From contig DCKO01000096.1 in the NCBI GenBank assembly GCA_002320665.1, positions 1 to 50,306 on the forward strand: a DNA stretch of 50,306 nt, given 5' to 3'. Each line of letters starts with the position of its first letter. Positions within the stretch are counted from its first letter, which is position 1. The position numbers were made by a program, and so were the translations under genes. Under the pieces are notes generated by a model. That model was given only the letters and a program-made list of their open reading frames with translations. It had not been told where the DNA came from and searched no databases. Shown here in pieces: positions 7,294 to 16,804 of the stretch. The DNA comes from Micavibrio sp. UBA1672. Its GTDB lineage: Bacteria > Pseudomonadota > Alphaproteobacteria > Micavibrionales > Micavibrionaceae.

Positions 7294-9984
7294 TTATTGA
7301 TTGCTTGCCAGTTTTTCCGGCGCGGCTTGTGTTTTTCTAAAGCGGTTCAGGATAATGCCGAGTTGTTCATTTTGTTCAATTGAAATCTCGCGGCCTGCTG
7401 TTTGGCCTGCATTATTAATGACCATGGTTTCGAAAGCCTTTAGCCAGTCAAGAATAGCGATGGCTGAAAACGCGATCGGTTTCGCAGGCAGATCAGGTAG
7501 GGTGCTAACAGGAATAGATGGTGGTGGTGTGAATACCGCGCCTTTATTGCCAGTTCCCGGATCAGCCTTGGTTTTTTCATCTTCGGGTAAAAGGTCCTGA
7601 CCAAGCATTTCCAGAAAGCATCCGAAGATCCGCTTGGTCACCAGAACCTGACGATCTGCGATGTCAATCCGTGTTGCCGAAGTCTGTAGCTCTCCGTCTT
7701 GCAGGACTTCAATCAGGCGCTCTTCAAGTTTATACATATAGGCACCAGAGATTAGTTCATCAATAATGCTTTGCAAGGTTTCTTCGTCAATGCCGATATA
7801 TTGCCTTAAGCCCGGATCCTGTGTCAGGCGGCGAAGTTGTGATATCCAGCCACTCATGGCGGCGCGGGCAAAATCCGATGCTCTATCGGCTTTTGGTGCG
7901 CTATCCTGTTCGTCTGATTCAACGGGTAAGTCGATCAGGCTGCTGCCGGAGAAAACGGATGTTTGTTCCTCTTCGCCTTCTTCATTTTCGCTTTCTGATT
8001 CTGCCTTGAGATACATGGCGCGCAAATGTTCGGAAGTGGGCTGGAATGTGTTTAAAAGCTCGCCCAGACGGTCTGGGGTTTTCATCAGGGTTTTTAAAGT
8101 GGCTTTGGCTATTTTTTTCTTGTTTTCGATCTCGGCTTGACCGCCATCTTGATAGTAAGAGCCCAGATTATGTTCGATCACTGGTGCGGCAAGTCTTTCA
8201 ATCTGTTCATTAATACGGTCTAGCTTGATTTGCAAATGCGCTACTTTTTCAAGGTAATCCGATAAATGCTGCATGCCGCCATCATTCAGGGCCATCATGG
8301 CGTCCCATGATGCAGCGGGGTCACGAAAATGCTTTTTAATACTCTCTTCTTCTGCAAATACCTTTCGCATATCAGATAGGCGCTGTTCCTGATCGGACTT
8401 TATGCCTGTTTCGGTTTCACCTGTTTCGATCACGGCAGGGGCCATGCGGGGTTTGCGGACTAAAAACAGATTATTGAAGCATTGGTTCGGTGCCCATTCC
8501 TGTAGCCACTCATATTTGCCGAAGCGTTCAAGTAAGGCGGCTTTGAGCATGCCGGCCCATTCCATCTTGATGTTATCGAGGGTTTCACCCGGTTTTGGTG
8601 ATAATTTATAATCGAATTTTGTGATACACCAGATCAGACCTGCATCTCTGGCGCTTCTGATCTCGGCGGTTTCTCCTTGGGTGGAGTGAATCCAGTCTTG
8701 CAAAACAGGTCCGAGGGATGTCACGTTGATTTGTTCATTACAAGGCGTACATAAAACCAGAATATTCATTTCCTGATTTTCGGTATATTGCTCGAATAAA
8801 TAGGCGACCTTACCGCGCAGGAATAGCTCCGCTACGGGGTTGGCATTTTCGTTTTCAACAACCTTGGCAATTTCTTCGACGCTGCCGACATCCAGCCTGC
8901 CTCGGTAGCCTGGAAAGTCTAGAAGGTCGACTTTGTTTATTGTGTTGGCTTTTGGTTCATCCGCCAGAGAGAAAATCATCTCCGAGGTTAATGCGGCGAG
9001 CATAGAGCGCGGCAAGCTGGCCTCGCCTGCTTGTTGGCCGTTTTCATCAAAGGGAATAAGTTGCACTTTATCACCGTCATCTTTGCCAAGGCGCTCAAGG
9101 ATATCGACATTCATAATACTGTCAGTCTGGCTATATCCGCCTTCGGCAGTAGCTTTGACCAGAGCATCAACAGAGGCGCAAACGATGGGTGCGTAGCGAA
9201 TGGATTCAAGGGCATGACAAAGGCGCGTAAACACATCTGTCATCAGGTCAATTTCACCCCAGAGCACGGAAAACAGCTTTGCACGTGCATGGGTTGGCAG
9301 GCGCGGCGCGATATTAATCGCTGTTGGCCAGTAATCTGTGACGAGGGGCTCCATGGATTTGCCAAAGCGATCAAGGAAATAATCCATCAAATCAACAACA
9401 TCATCGGCTGTAATACCGCCAGTCTGGTTGTTGCCGCATAGAGATTCCAGTTCGTCTAGTAATTTGCGAATATAGGCTGGATCGAAATTAAACGTGACTT
9501 TTTGCGTGTCGAAATCATTGAAAAAGCTATTACCCAGAATTTTGATGATATCAATTTCGGAAAAAAGTGTGAGTTTCACAGGGAAATTATTCGGTGTTTC
9601 GCATGGTTTTCTGGTGAAGCGGGTAACCAGACCTGTGGCTTCTTTCCCACCGCCAGGCGGGTTGATATGGCTGATGAAATTCAGGCGTTTGCCATCCATT
9701 TCTGTTTCTAGCTCTCCGGCAGAATTTGCGGCAAGTGAGGAGATCAGATAGGATTTACCAGCTTGTGACAGTCCAAAAAACCCTACTGACATAGGTCGTG
9801 CGGCAGCTTTTCCAAGGCGGTTTGTCTGGTTTCTAAGGCGTCTGAAACCGCGGACAAGTTCGTCGGCTTCACGGTCGAGCCTTTCAGATTTTTTGCGTGC
9901 ATCTTCAATCCATTCAATGGCTTCACCTGATCCGGTGTGCAAGCTTTGGCAACGATTTACAAGAATTTCCGGGTTATTCGTCAT
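7294..9984 (-). CDS. srfC: SrfC-family protein, P-loop GTPase-like
   Basis: 896 residues from ATG at 9984, which has AAGGAAAG just upstream; a longer frame to 10047 would run into srfB and is rejected. The product matches the SrfC (putative virulence factor) family in order and general make-up. Visible nucleotide-binding motifs: P-loop GLSQAGKS at about 71-78, a possible switch Thr in ATGLVTRF, G3-like DFPG at 356-359 preceded by a hydrophobic strand, and G4-like TKFD at 455-458. This spacing, with a large insert between P-loop and G3, and the long helical C-terminal half resemble dynamin-like or septin-like large GTPases; that comparison is my reading, not an established assignment. No signal peptide or membrane span, so cytoplasmic. 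Ten bases separate it from srfB. Confidence 0.85.
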   Translation of the reverse strand: MTNNPEILVNRCQSLHTGSGEAIEWIEDARKKSERLDREADELVRGFRRLRNQTNRLGKAAARPMSVGFFGLSQAGKSYLISSLAANSAGELETEMDGKRLNFISHINPPGGGKEATGLVTRFTRKPCETPNNFPVKLTLFSEIDIIKILGNSFFNDFDTQKVTFNFDPAYIRKLLDELESLCGNNQTGGITADDVVDLMDYFLDRFGKSMEPLVTDYWPTAINIAPRLPTHARAKLFSVLWGEIDLMTDVFTRLCHALESIRYAPIVCASVDALVKATAEGGYSQTDSIMNVDILERLGKDDGDKVQLIPFDENGQQAGEASLPRSMLAALTSEMIFSLADEPKANTINKVDLLDFPGYRGRLDVGSVEEIAKVVENENANPVAELFLRGKVAYLFEQYTENQEMNILVLCTPCNEQINVTSLGPVLQDWIHSTQGETAEIRSARDAGLIWCITKFDYKLSPKPGETLDNIKMEWAGMLKAALLERFGKYEWLQEWAPNQCFNNLFLVRKPRMAPAVIETGETETGIKSDQEQRLSDMRKVFAEEESIKKHFRDPAASWDAMMALNDGGMQHLSDYLEKVAHLQIKLDRINEQIERLAAPVIEHNLGSYYQDGGQAEIENKKKIAKATLKTLMKTPDRLGELLNTFQPTSEHLRAMYLKAESESENEEGEEEQTSVFSGSSLIDLPVESDEQDSAPKADRASDFARAAMSGWISQLRRLTQDPGLRQYIGIDEETLQSIIDELISGAYMYKLEERLIEVLQDGELQTSATRIDIADRQVLVTKRIFGCFLEMLGQDLLPEDEKTKADPGTGNKGAVFTPPPSIPVSTLPDLPAKPIAFSAIAILDWLKAFETMVINNAGQTAGREISIEQNEQLGIILNRFRKTQAAPEKLASNQ

Positions 9985-9994
9985 AATTCTTTCC

Positions 9995-12985
9995 TTACGC
10001 GATGATGCTGCCAGTATCCAGCCAATAGCTGTCACCTGACAGACCAAACTGGTTTAGCGTGTTCAGTTTTATGGTTACGGATTTAGGGCCGATCCCTGAA
10101 ATTTCCTCTGATTCCACCGAGGCTATAGCAAATTTTTGCTCTGGTGAGCGTGGCACTTTTTTCAGGCGTACTTTCAAGACGGGTGATGAGACTGCGCTAG
10201 AGCCGTAGAGTTTTTGCAAGGCTTTCTGGTCGATATCAATTTCGTATAGTGGGCTGGCGACCCAGCGCTCGGCCTTGAGTTGGCGGAAGCCGAGAATAAT
10301 CTTACCGCGTACATCAAAGGTTATTTCTTCGGGTAGTTCGTAATCCTCATTATCCAGATCGACATCAGAGTAAAAAACGTCGCTGGATTTGATGGTGTTG
10401 TTCTTATCCATCATGCCGATATAGCGCACTGTTGAATAAGATTTTAGTTCATTAGCGCGGAAGAAAAAGCGGCTAATGCGGCCTTGCCCAAGAATGCATA
10501 GCATAGCGCCAACAGCTGCGGTGGTTTTTGGATCATCAATGCGCCCTTGTTTGTGGAAAGGGTACCACGTACCGCAGCGATAATCTTGCATCGGGATAAT
10601 CCGGTCAGGCGGCGCGGGCATTAAGGCTCTGACGAGATGCTTGATACCGGGCAGGCGTGATGGTCTTCCGGTTAACATTACGACATCGGGGTGATAGAGA
10701 TAAATTATCTCGCACAGGGAGCGAATTGTTTTGCAAATCTCCATCCGGTCATTCATGAACAGGGCATGAAGCTTATCCAGATCAACGGGAATAGAAACGG
10801 ATAGCAGGTCAAAGGCCATTTCGTTCTTGCCAGAAGTTTCGCCGACTTTTTTTGCAAAGTAACGGATGACTTCTTCAGAAGGGGCATCGCTTAGTAATTC
10901 GCCGATTGTCAGGACGTTTGTCTGGTTTGAATTGCTTGGTTCATAGGCCTCGTAGGCTTTCAATATCCGTAAAGCCAGAGGATAAAGCACTTGTAGGGCT
11001 ATGCGCTGTCGGTGGGCTTTTTGTTGTACTGAACCAGGCTCGGAGCCGATGAGGGCTGATAAGAGTGGTTCAGGGTCTTCAATGCCTTCTTCGCGCAAAG
11101 CCACGCGTAAAGGTGGCACGATCATGGTGCGAACGACTTCCAGCACGATATCATCACCAGAGACTTTGAAACCATCGCGGAAACGCTGGACTGGTTTAAC
11201 ATAGGCATTTACATCTGTGCCTGAGTCTAGTTCGTAGTCCGTAATAACCAGATCAGTTGTGCCGCCACCAATATCAATCGAGGCGATGGTTAGCTTTCGT
11301 TCATCTTTTGGGCGGTCATTGCGCGGGCGGCGCATGACTTCGAAAAACTCACCAAGACGACCGCCGAAATTATTATGGGCTTCGCTGAACAGATAGACGA
11401 CTTGGCCACATGTGGCTTCATCCCATTCTGCTGAAATTGTCGGGAATGCGGGGGCGGCTAGATCTGCGCCTTCACCATCGACTGGCTCATCCTCAGGATG
11501 CCAGCCAAGAGCTTTCCAGACTAGCGCAACGGCATCTTTCATACAGCGCTCAAAGATAACGCGTTCCGGTTTTGGCATAGAAGGTGGCACGGTTAGTGTG
11601 ATTGAATTTAAGCGGCGCGGCTGATTGGAGTGGCTTTGGCATAAGCGCTGTGCAGGGCTGTTGATCTGTATCAGAGCTTGTACCAATATCTCGGAGAGCA
11701 TAAAGGTCATCAGGGAACTGCGAGAATAATGCGGCACAAAAACTGGGAGCTGTTCATCTTCCGGCAGGCGGAAAAGAGGTTCACCGATTTCATTGACCAG
11801 ATTGGAAAATGGTGCAGCAGTGGCGCGCGGTTCAATATCCGATTTGTCATAGGCGATGTTAAAGCGCCAGCCGGGCTCGAAGCGTTCTTCATCCCATAAA
11901 TAGCGCTTGGGGCTGGAAACGCCAGTTGAGCCTTCTGTACCGCGGCGCTGCGAAGCAAGACGTGTGGCTTCCGGGCCAACGCGGGCAATGGTTGGCCATG
12001 TAAAGGCATTACCGCGTCCGGCTTCACAGGCCAGATGTTCCTTGCCTAAAATTGCTTGTGAAAACTCAAGGCGGCTTTCAAATGGTTCGGTATAGCATTG
12101 CTCGGGGCGTGAAAGATCACGCAAGACAAGCTCGTATCTGTTCATAAGATTATCAGAGCCTTGCGGGTGGTTTTCAATCAATATACCGCATGTGCGGGAA
12201 TTTCCGATATCAAGAACCAAGTCAACCTCAATGGGTTTCATTTGTCTGGAACTGGCATTTTTAGCAGAGCTAACATTGCTCAGGATTTTTATTTCCGGCA
12301 CTTTGAATTTTTCTTCGAGCAAAGACAGCGCATTCAGATAATGACCGTGATGTGTGAAAGTTTCTAATTGTTCGTCAATGTCTTCGGGTAATAATCCTAG
12401 ACGATCCCCTGCATTTTCTTTGAAAATTTCCTTAAGCCATGCATCGACCCAGACTTGTTCGACGAACCATTCAATCTGGCTTGATGGACCAGCAAGGCCA
12501 AAGGATTCTCCGCTCTCGACATCGGAAAGGGTCGGGGCGAGATATTGCATATCTTCGATATTATCAAAAACATTCGTGTCAAAAGCTAAAGTCAGACGGT
12601 GTGTGGTTTGTTCTATATCAGCATTTTCCGGTACGGAGACAATGCGCGCTCTGGACCACGTGGTTGGCCCTTCGTAGAAACTATTGGCGGATTTTGATCT
12701 GAAAAACGGAATAGGCAGCCAGATTCCATCCAGCAATTTTATGGTGTCTTCCATAGAGACTTCATAGCGTGGTGTAACGCGCGCGCCATCAGAGGATGGG
12801 TAGCTGTAGGTGTCTTGTGCTTCGTTATAGATCAGGCGTGTCAGGCTGCGATTGCTTTCGGAGAGAACAAATTGTCCGAAAGGTTCTTTACGGGGCTGCA
12901 TGGCTACACCGAAATCCATAAACTGGATGCCGGTTTGCATGATCAGGGTTGTTTTTTCTTCAAAATTTACCAAATTCGCAAGCAT
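9995..12985 (-). CDS. srfB: SrfB-family actin/Hsp70-fold ATPase
   Basis: 996 residues. It carries the three ASKHA (actin/Hsp70) nucleotide motifs: phosphate-1 VDLVLDIGNSRTCGILIE at about 254-271, phosphate-2 IASIDIGGGTTDLVITDY at about 567-584, and an adenosine-type motif VVMLTGRPSRLPGIK at about 768-782. About 250 residues precede phosphate-1 and form an N-terminal domain special to SrfB; the C-terminal part is beta-rich. The start at 12985 has AAGGG eight bases upstream; the inner ATG at 12940 has none. It sits between srfA and srfC, the same order as in the Salmonella srfABC locus. A cytoplasmic ATP-driven switch or filament former is likely; the client is unknown. Confidence 0.92.
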   Translation of the reverse strand: MLANLVNFEEKTTLIMQTGIQFMDFGVAMQPRKEPFGQFVLSESNRSLTRLIYNEAQDTYSYPSSDGARVTPRYEVSMEDTIKLLDGIWLPIPFFRSKSANSFYEGPTTWSRARIVSVPENADIEQTTHRLTLAFDTNVFDNIEDMQYLAPTLSDVESGESFGLAGPSSQIEWFVEQVWVDAWLKEIFKENAGDRLGLLPEDIDEQLETFTHHGHYLNALSLLEEKFKVPEIKILSNVSSAKNASSRQMKPIEVDLVLDIGNSRTCGILIENHPQGSDNLMNRYELVLRDLSRPEQCYTEPFESRLEFSQAILGKEHLACEAGRGNAFTWPTIARVGPEATRLASQRRGTEGSTGVSSPKRYLWDEERFEPGWRFNIAYDKSDIEPRATAAPFSNLVNEIGEPLFRLPEDEQLPVFVPHYSRSSLMTFMLSEILVQALIQINSPAQRLCQSHSNQPRRLNSITLTVPPSMPKPERVIFERCMKDAVALVWKALGWHPEDEPVDGEGADLAAPAFPTISAEWDEATCGQVVYLFSEAHNNFGGRLGEFFEVMRRPRNDRPKDERKLTIASIDIGGGTTDLVITDYELDSGTDVNAYVKPVQRFRDGFKVSGDDIVLEVVRTMIVPPLRVALREEGIEDPEPLLSALIGSEPGSVQQKAHRQRIALQVLYPLALRILKAYEAYEPSNSNQTNVLTIGELLSDAPSEEVIRYFAKKVGETSGKNEMAFDLLSVSIPVDLDKLHALFMNDRMEICKTIRSLCEIIYLYHPDVVMLTGRPSRLPGIKHLVRALMPAPPDRIIPMQDYRCGTWYPFHKQGRIDDPKTTAAVGAMLCILGQGRISRFFFRANELKSYSTVRYIGMMDKNNTIKSSDVFYSDVDLDNEDYELPEEITFDVRGKIILGFRQLKAERWVASPLYEIDIDQKALQKLYGSSAVSSPVLKVRLKKVPRSPEQKFAIASVESEEISGIGPKSVTIKLNTLNQFGLSGDSYWLDTGSIIA

Positions 12986-13002
12986 TCATCTTACCCTTTA
13001 CT

Positions 13003-14643
13003 TTATTGCGATTTGCGGAGTCTGACTGGATAATCACCGCCGCTATTATTCATGCCCTTACAGCTCGTGCCACCATTATCGTCATTGGTGCACACTACTT
13101 TAGAGGTATCATAGGTCACGCCATCGGGGCAACGTATGGAATTTTCTCCGGCAATTACAAGCTGGCCGCCTTCCATTTTGGTGCCGACATTGCCGCTACA
13201 GACTGATCCGTCAGGGCGTTTGATACGGGCCTGACCTTCGCCGTCTTTGATATCATATTCAACCTTAACAGGCTTGCCTGTTTCACTGTCGATTAATCCG
13301 GCATGGGATGACCACTGCCCGTCCATAAACTCGGTCGAACCATTTCGCATGGCTTCGGGCGGGATTGTAAGGGGTTGAGGCCGCGCATTATTTCTTTGTT
13401 GCTGTTGGCTTTGTTGTGGGGATGGCGGCATAGCATTTTCATCCATCGCAGGATTTTGAAGTGATGGATCATTTACGGGGCTATCCATAGGGGTGTTTTC
13501 ACCCATAGCATCTTCTGCTGGCATTTCTTCGCCCATGGCTTCGGGCGGGATTGGCTGTCCGTCTTCTCCAAGAGCGTCAAGGTTTTCTGGTAAGGGTACA
13601 TCTTCTTCCAAGAGATCGCTATCAACCGGAATGCCTTCATCATCCATAAGTTCTTGCTCGACTTCACCAGCGTCTTCGTCAATCCCATCAAGTCCTTCAA
13701 TCCCATTGGCATCAAGCGTGCTGTCTGTATCTTCAAGTAGTTCAGTGTCCTGCGTTACGTCAGTATCTTGATCCAGCGTATTATCATATGTGCTATCAAC
13801 GTCAACATCACGTGATCTGTTTACATCATAATCCCCTGTGTAATTGACATCCGAGTTATGGTGATTAATGCGGTTTATGCGATCAACATCATTTATATCG
13901 CGTTCATCATCAATAATTGCCTGCTCATCTTTATCTTCATCCAAAACGGTTTTTGTATCATCATTGAGCGCAGAATTATTATGCTGCGGTGTGGGTGCGG
14001 GTAGTACGCTTTGTGGTTCTTCTTTTGTGCAAGCATAGAGCAGAACCAATAACAGCAAAAGCAGCAGCAGTAACGGGAGTAGCCACGTCCAGAAAGATCG
14101 CTTTTTTTCTTCTGGCGGGGGTGGGATGATTTCTTCTCCTGCATTCTGGGAGGCAAGGTTAGGAACTGTAACAAGGGTTTTGATTGTATCCACGCCAGAT
14201 GGCGCATTGGGTTTATCAAAACCCCAAAAAGTGACCACAGGTTTGCCATTGACGATATAGACATGTGTGTCATCAGGAATGCGGACGGATTTTTCCAGTA
14301 ACTTGCCAAAAAGCTGCTGCTCGGGATTTTCACTTTTGAGCAAGGTGGCGCTATGCTCCAGAATTTTGCTTTGGGCTTCGACCAGTTTTTCTTTGGCTTC
14401 TGTTTTTTCTTCGGGGGTTGCCGTTGACCAAGGGATGACGGTACCACGATTAGGGGCATACCATTCAATACTATCTCCGGTGTCATTGGGTTTGGCGATT
14501 GCAAAAAAATCAGCAGATTCTTGCCCTATATGCTTGCGTATGGCGACGCGTAACTGATCTGCTGCAGCATAGGCTGGAGCACCTTCGGCGCCGGTGGCAA
14601 CATAGTCCGAGAGCTTTCCTGATCTTAGTTTTACTCCAACCAT
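13003..14643 (-). CDS. srfA: SrfA-family membrane protein
   Basis: 546 residues. The N-terminal domain (1-145) starts VKLRSGKLSDYVATGAEG and includes IEWYAPNRGTVIPW and VNGKPVVTFWGF, which I recognise as SrfA-type. A single, almost pure-leucine span lies at about 186-204 after KKRSFW. A linker of about 200 residues extremely rich in Asp, Asn and Glu follows, with DVDVDS-like runs that could bind calcium. The C-terminal domain (about 435-546) has the SrfA-type pattern DGQWSSHAGLIDSETGKPV and IRCPDG with conserved Cys residues. Topology should be N-terminus inside, C-terminus in the periplasm. Seventeen bases separate it from srfB. It is a paralogue of the gene upstream in the first 145 residues. 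Confidence 0.88.
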   Translation of the reverse strand: MVGVKLRSGKLSDYVATGAEGAPAYAAADQLRVAIRKHIGQESADFFAIAKPNDTGDSIEWYAPNRGTVIPWSTATPEEKTEAKEKLVEAQSKILEHSATLLKSENPEQQLFGKLLEKSVRIPDDTHVYIVNGKPVVTFWGFDKPNAPSGVDTIKTLVTVPNLASQNAGEEIIPPPPEEKKRSFWTWLLPLLLLLLLLLVLLYACTKEEPQSVLPAPTPQHNNSALNDDTKTVLDEDKDEQAIIDDERDINDVDRINRINHHNSDVNYTGDYDVNRSRDVDVDSTYDNTLDQDTDVTQDTELLEDTDSTLDANGIEGLDGIDEDAGEVEQELMDDEGIPVDSDLLEEDVPLPENLDALGEDGQPIPPEAMGEEMPAEDAMGENTPMDSPVNDPSLQNPAMDENAMPPSPQQSQQQQRNNARPQPLTIPPEAMRNGSTEFMDGQWSSHAGLIDSETGKPVKVEYDIKDGEGQARIKRPDGSVCSGNVGTKMEGGQLVIAGENSIRCPDGVTYDTSKVVCTNDDNGGTSCKGMNNSGGDYPVRLRKSQ

Positions 14644-14731
14644 TTATACGTCTTCTTTAATAAGTACAGTTTCGTGTTTTAGCGTATATCAACCAAAAAG
14701 TCACTTAGTTCTTTTTCCTGTCCGTTTTTCT

Positions 14732-16720
14732 CTATGGTACGTTAAAGCTTGCGATGAATTTTGATTGACCGGGTTTTACTGTGCCTTTGTAAACTTTTTC
14801 CTTGTCCTTGACACGTACAAGAACCTGATAGGGTGTTGGTTCACTGCCGCCGCGATGCTGGTAATGCTTGACGTAGACTTGATATGTGCCGTTTGGCGCA
14901 CCATTGACCCAAGTTACATTTTCAACAGGCGTGTTTGTCGGCGGGATATAGCGCTGGAATAGTCCGGGCATGGCATTAGCATCAATATCAAGCACCCCGC
15001 GGCAGCCTTGTTTGCCTTTATACCAGATATGGGTTTTGTTCGGGCAATAGACATGGACATCCAGATCGTTGATGTTATTCCATAAAAGGGTTACTTGAAC
15101 TTCTCCGCGCTTGCCTCCGGCATTTTTAACGCGGCGGTCAAATTCGGATGTATTTTCTTTTGGCTCTTCCGGTTCTGGTGGCTTTTCTTTCAACTGCGCC
15201 ATGCATTGTGTTGCCTGACCATTTTCAGACGGGGAAGGGCAACTCCATGTCCAGTTTTTTTCGTTTGCTGTAAATTGTTCGGCGTCTTTGTTCTGAGTGC
15301 ATAGCTCTGCTTTTTTAAGCTCTTCTTCTGTTTCAAAGAAGCTATTATGAGCATTGCCGCATTCACCATTTTTGATTTGTTTTTTATTGGCCAGACATTC
15401 GGCAATTTTACCATTTTTCTTAGAAGTTGGTGGGCAGGTCCAAGCCCAGTTTGTTCCTGTGTCAAGAATATCGGTTGCAGGTTCTTCCGAGGCGCAGAGC
15501 TGAGATTTGTTTATCTCGTCAATAATTTCATAACTTTGTTCGTGCGCGTTGCCGCATTCCCCGTGTTTTATTTCTTTTTGGCTGGCGTCGCAACTTGCTT
15601 TATCCCCGTTTTCCGAGGTTGGCGGGCAGGTCCATGTCCATCCATTTTCTGTTTCAAAGACAGATGAGGCAGGTTCATCGGAAGTGCAAAGTCCGGCCGC
15701 TTCCAGATCCTCTTGAACTTCATAGGCTTGTTCGTGTGCCTCCCCGCAAATACCATGTAAGAGTTTTTCGGTTGTAACATCCCATTGATCTGTGGATTTG
15801 CCGATTGTTAAATAGGCGCGGTGAGTTTCTTCTTCTTTGGCTGAAGATTGCAAACGGGTCTGGATATATTCGCCATTATTTATGGTATCTGGCTCGGCTC
15901 TCCAATCTTTGCGCACAGAATTATCACAGTTTTTCGGTGAAGAGCCATCAGTGCAAATCCGGTATTGAGGGTCTTTGAAGCCCGTCATGGATACTGGTGT
16001 ATTATCCGGTATGTCTGTAATTTTTATGATTTCTGATGTAATGATTGTATCGGCTTTGGCGTCCGGCGTATCAGGGAAGTCGAAATCAACTTCGGCAAGC
16101 TCCATCGGGCAGACATGAGGAATGGCAAAAGGGATATAGCGGCATGGCTTAAACCATAAAAACAGCGCGGCCAGTAAGAGTAATAGTAAAAGCAGTAGCC
16201 ATAGCCACCATAAACCTCTTTTTGGTTTTTTTTCTTCTTCCAGCAAATCAGGTGGCGGTATTGCAGAGCGAGGTGAAAAATCCGTGATATTTAGTGGTGC
16301 TAAGCCTTCTTTTTTGAAGCCCCAAGCCGTTATGACAGGCTGACCATTCATGGAAAAAACATTGCGCTCTTCAGGGAATAGCAGGGCATTTTCAATGATC
16401 TTACGGTCAGGCTCATCTTGTGGCAGGCGCTGTGCAACGTGCAAGATGGCCTTGCCTTTATCCATGATGATTTTTTTAAGTTGTTCTTGCTTGTCTTCAG
16501 GTAAGTCGACAAGTGATACTGGCTGATCGGCATAGTCTGTGTACCATTCTATACCGCCGTCAGTAGCATTTACAGGCTTTGCAAATAGTGCAATGGATTT
16601 TGCAATATTGTGGTTTTGGAATAGTGTTTGAAGAGTTTTGTAATCTTCGGCAATATCTCCGTCATTACCGGAAGCCAGATGAAAAGAAACTCGATCAGTT
16701 CTCGAAATACGTGTCGCCAT
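14732..16720 (-). CDS. SrfA-like membrane protein with three Cys-rich repeats and YfaP/DUF2135-like C-terminus
   Basis: 662 residues, first gene of the operon. Residues 1-140 are clearly related to SrfA (FAKPVNATDGGIEWY, MNGQPVITAWGFKK). A leucine-rich span lies at 170-190. Outside it come three tandem repeats of about 62 residues (about 322-383, 386-446, 451-507) with the pattern GxCGxAH, LC, WxWxCPPxS, NGxxAxC; four Cys each suggests disulfides. Such W-C/C-G repeats are seen in bacterial surface proteins. Residues about 538-662 resemble the YfaP/DUF2135 domain: LLWNNINDLDVHVYCP, then GCRGVLDIDANA and YQVYVKHY. The start has no clear ribosome site; a candidate promoter lies just upstream. 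It probably forms the extracytoplasmic sensor or anchor of the complex. Confidence 0.82.
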   Translation of the reverse strand: MATRISRTDRVSFHLASGNDGDIAEDYKTLQTLFQNHNIAKSIALFAKPVNATDGGIEWYTDYADQPVSLVDLPEDKQEQLKKIIMDKGKAILHVAQRLPQDEPDRKIIENALLFPEERNVFSMNGQPVITAWGFKKEGLAPLNITDFSPRSAIPPPDLLEEEKKPKRGLWWLWLLLLLLLLLAALFLWFKPCRYIPFAIPHVCPMELAEVDFDFPDTPDAKADTIITSEIIKITDIPDNTPVSMTGFKDPQYRICTDGSSPKNCDNSVRKDWRAEPDTINNGEYIQTRLQSSAKEEETHRAYLTIGKSTDQWDVTTEKLLHGICGEAHEQAYEVQEDLEAAGLCTSDEPASSVFETENGWTWTCPPTSENGDKASCDASQKEIKHGECGNAHEQSYEIIDEINKSQLCASEEPATDILDTGTNWAWTCPPTSKKNGKIAECLANKKQIKNGECGNAHNSFFETEEELKKAELCTQNKDAEQFTANEKNWTWSCPSPSENGQATQCMAQLKEKPPEPEEPKENTSEFDRRVKNAGGKRGEVQVTLLWNNINDLDVHVYCPNKTHIWYKGKQGCRGVLDIDANAMPGLFQRYIPPTNTPVENVTWVNGAPNGTYQVYVKHYQHRGGSEPTPYQVLVRVKDKEKVYKGTVKPGQSKFIASFNVP

Positions 16721-16756
16721 AATTTTTGTTACTGACCGATGCGTGCATTGTCAATA

Positions 16757-16785
16757 AATTAAATAGTTTCGGGCTTCTATTTCAA
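16757..16785 (-). promoter_or_regulatory. Candidate sigma70-type promoter of the srf operon
   Basis: On the minus strand TTGAAA (16780-16785) and TTTAAT (16758-16763) are separated by 16 bases, each five of six to consensus, about 38 bases before the first srf-operon start. It is the only reasonable promoter seen upstream of this long co-directional gene run. Confidence 0.45.
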
Positions 16786-16804
16786 TGAGTATAGTTTTTA
16801 TTGC

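Noticed and set aside
9985..10047. Longer N-terminus of SrfC
   Set aside because: It would overlap srfB and lacks a ribosome site; ATG at 9984 has AAGGAAAG.
14040..14085. CAG/AGC-rich tract that looks like a microsatellite
   Set aside because: It is the coding sequence of the polyleucine membrane span of SrfA.
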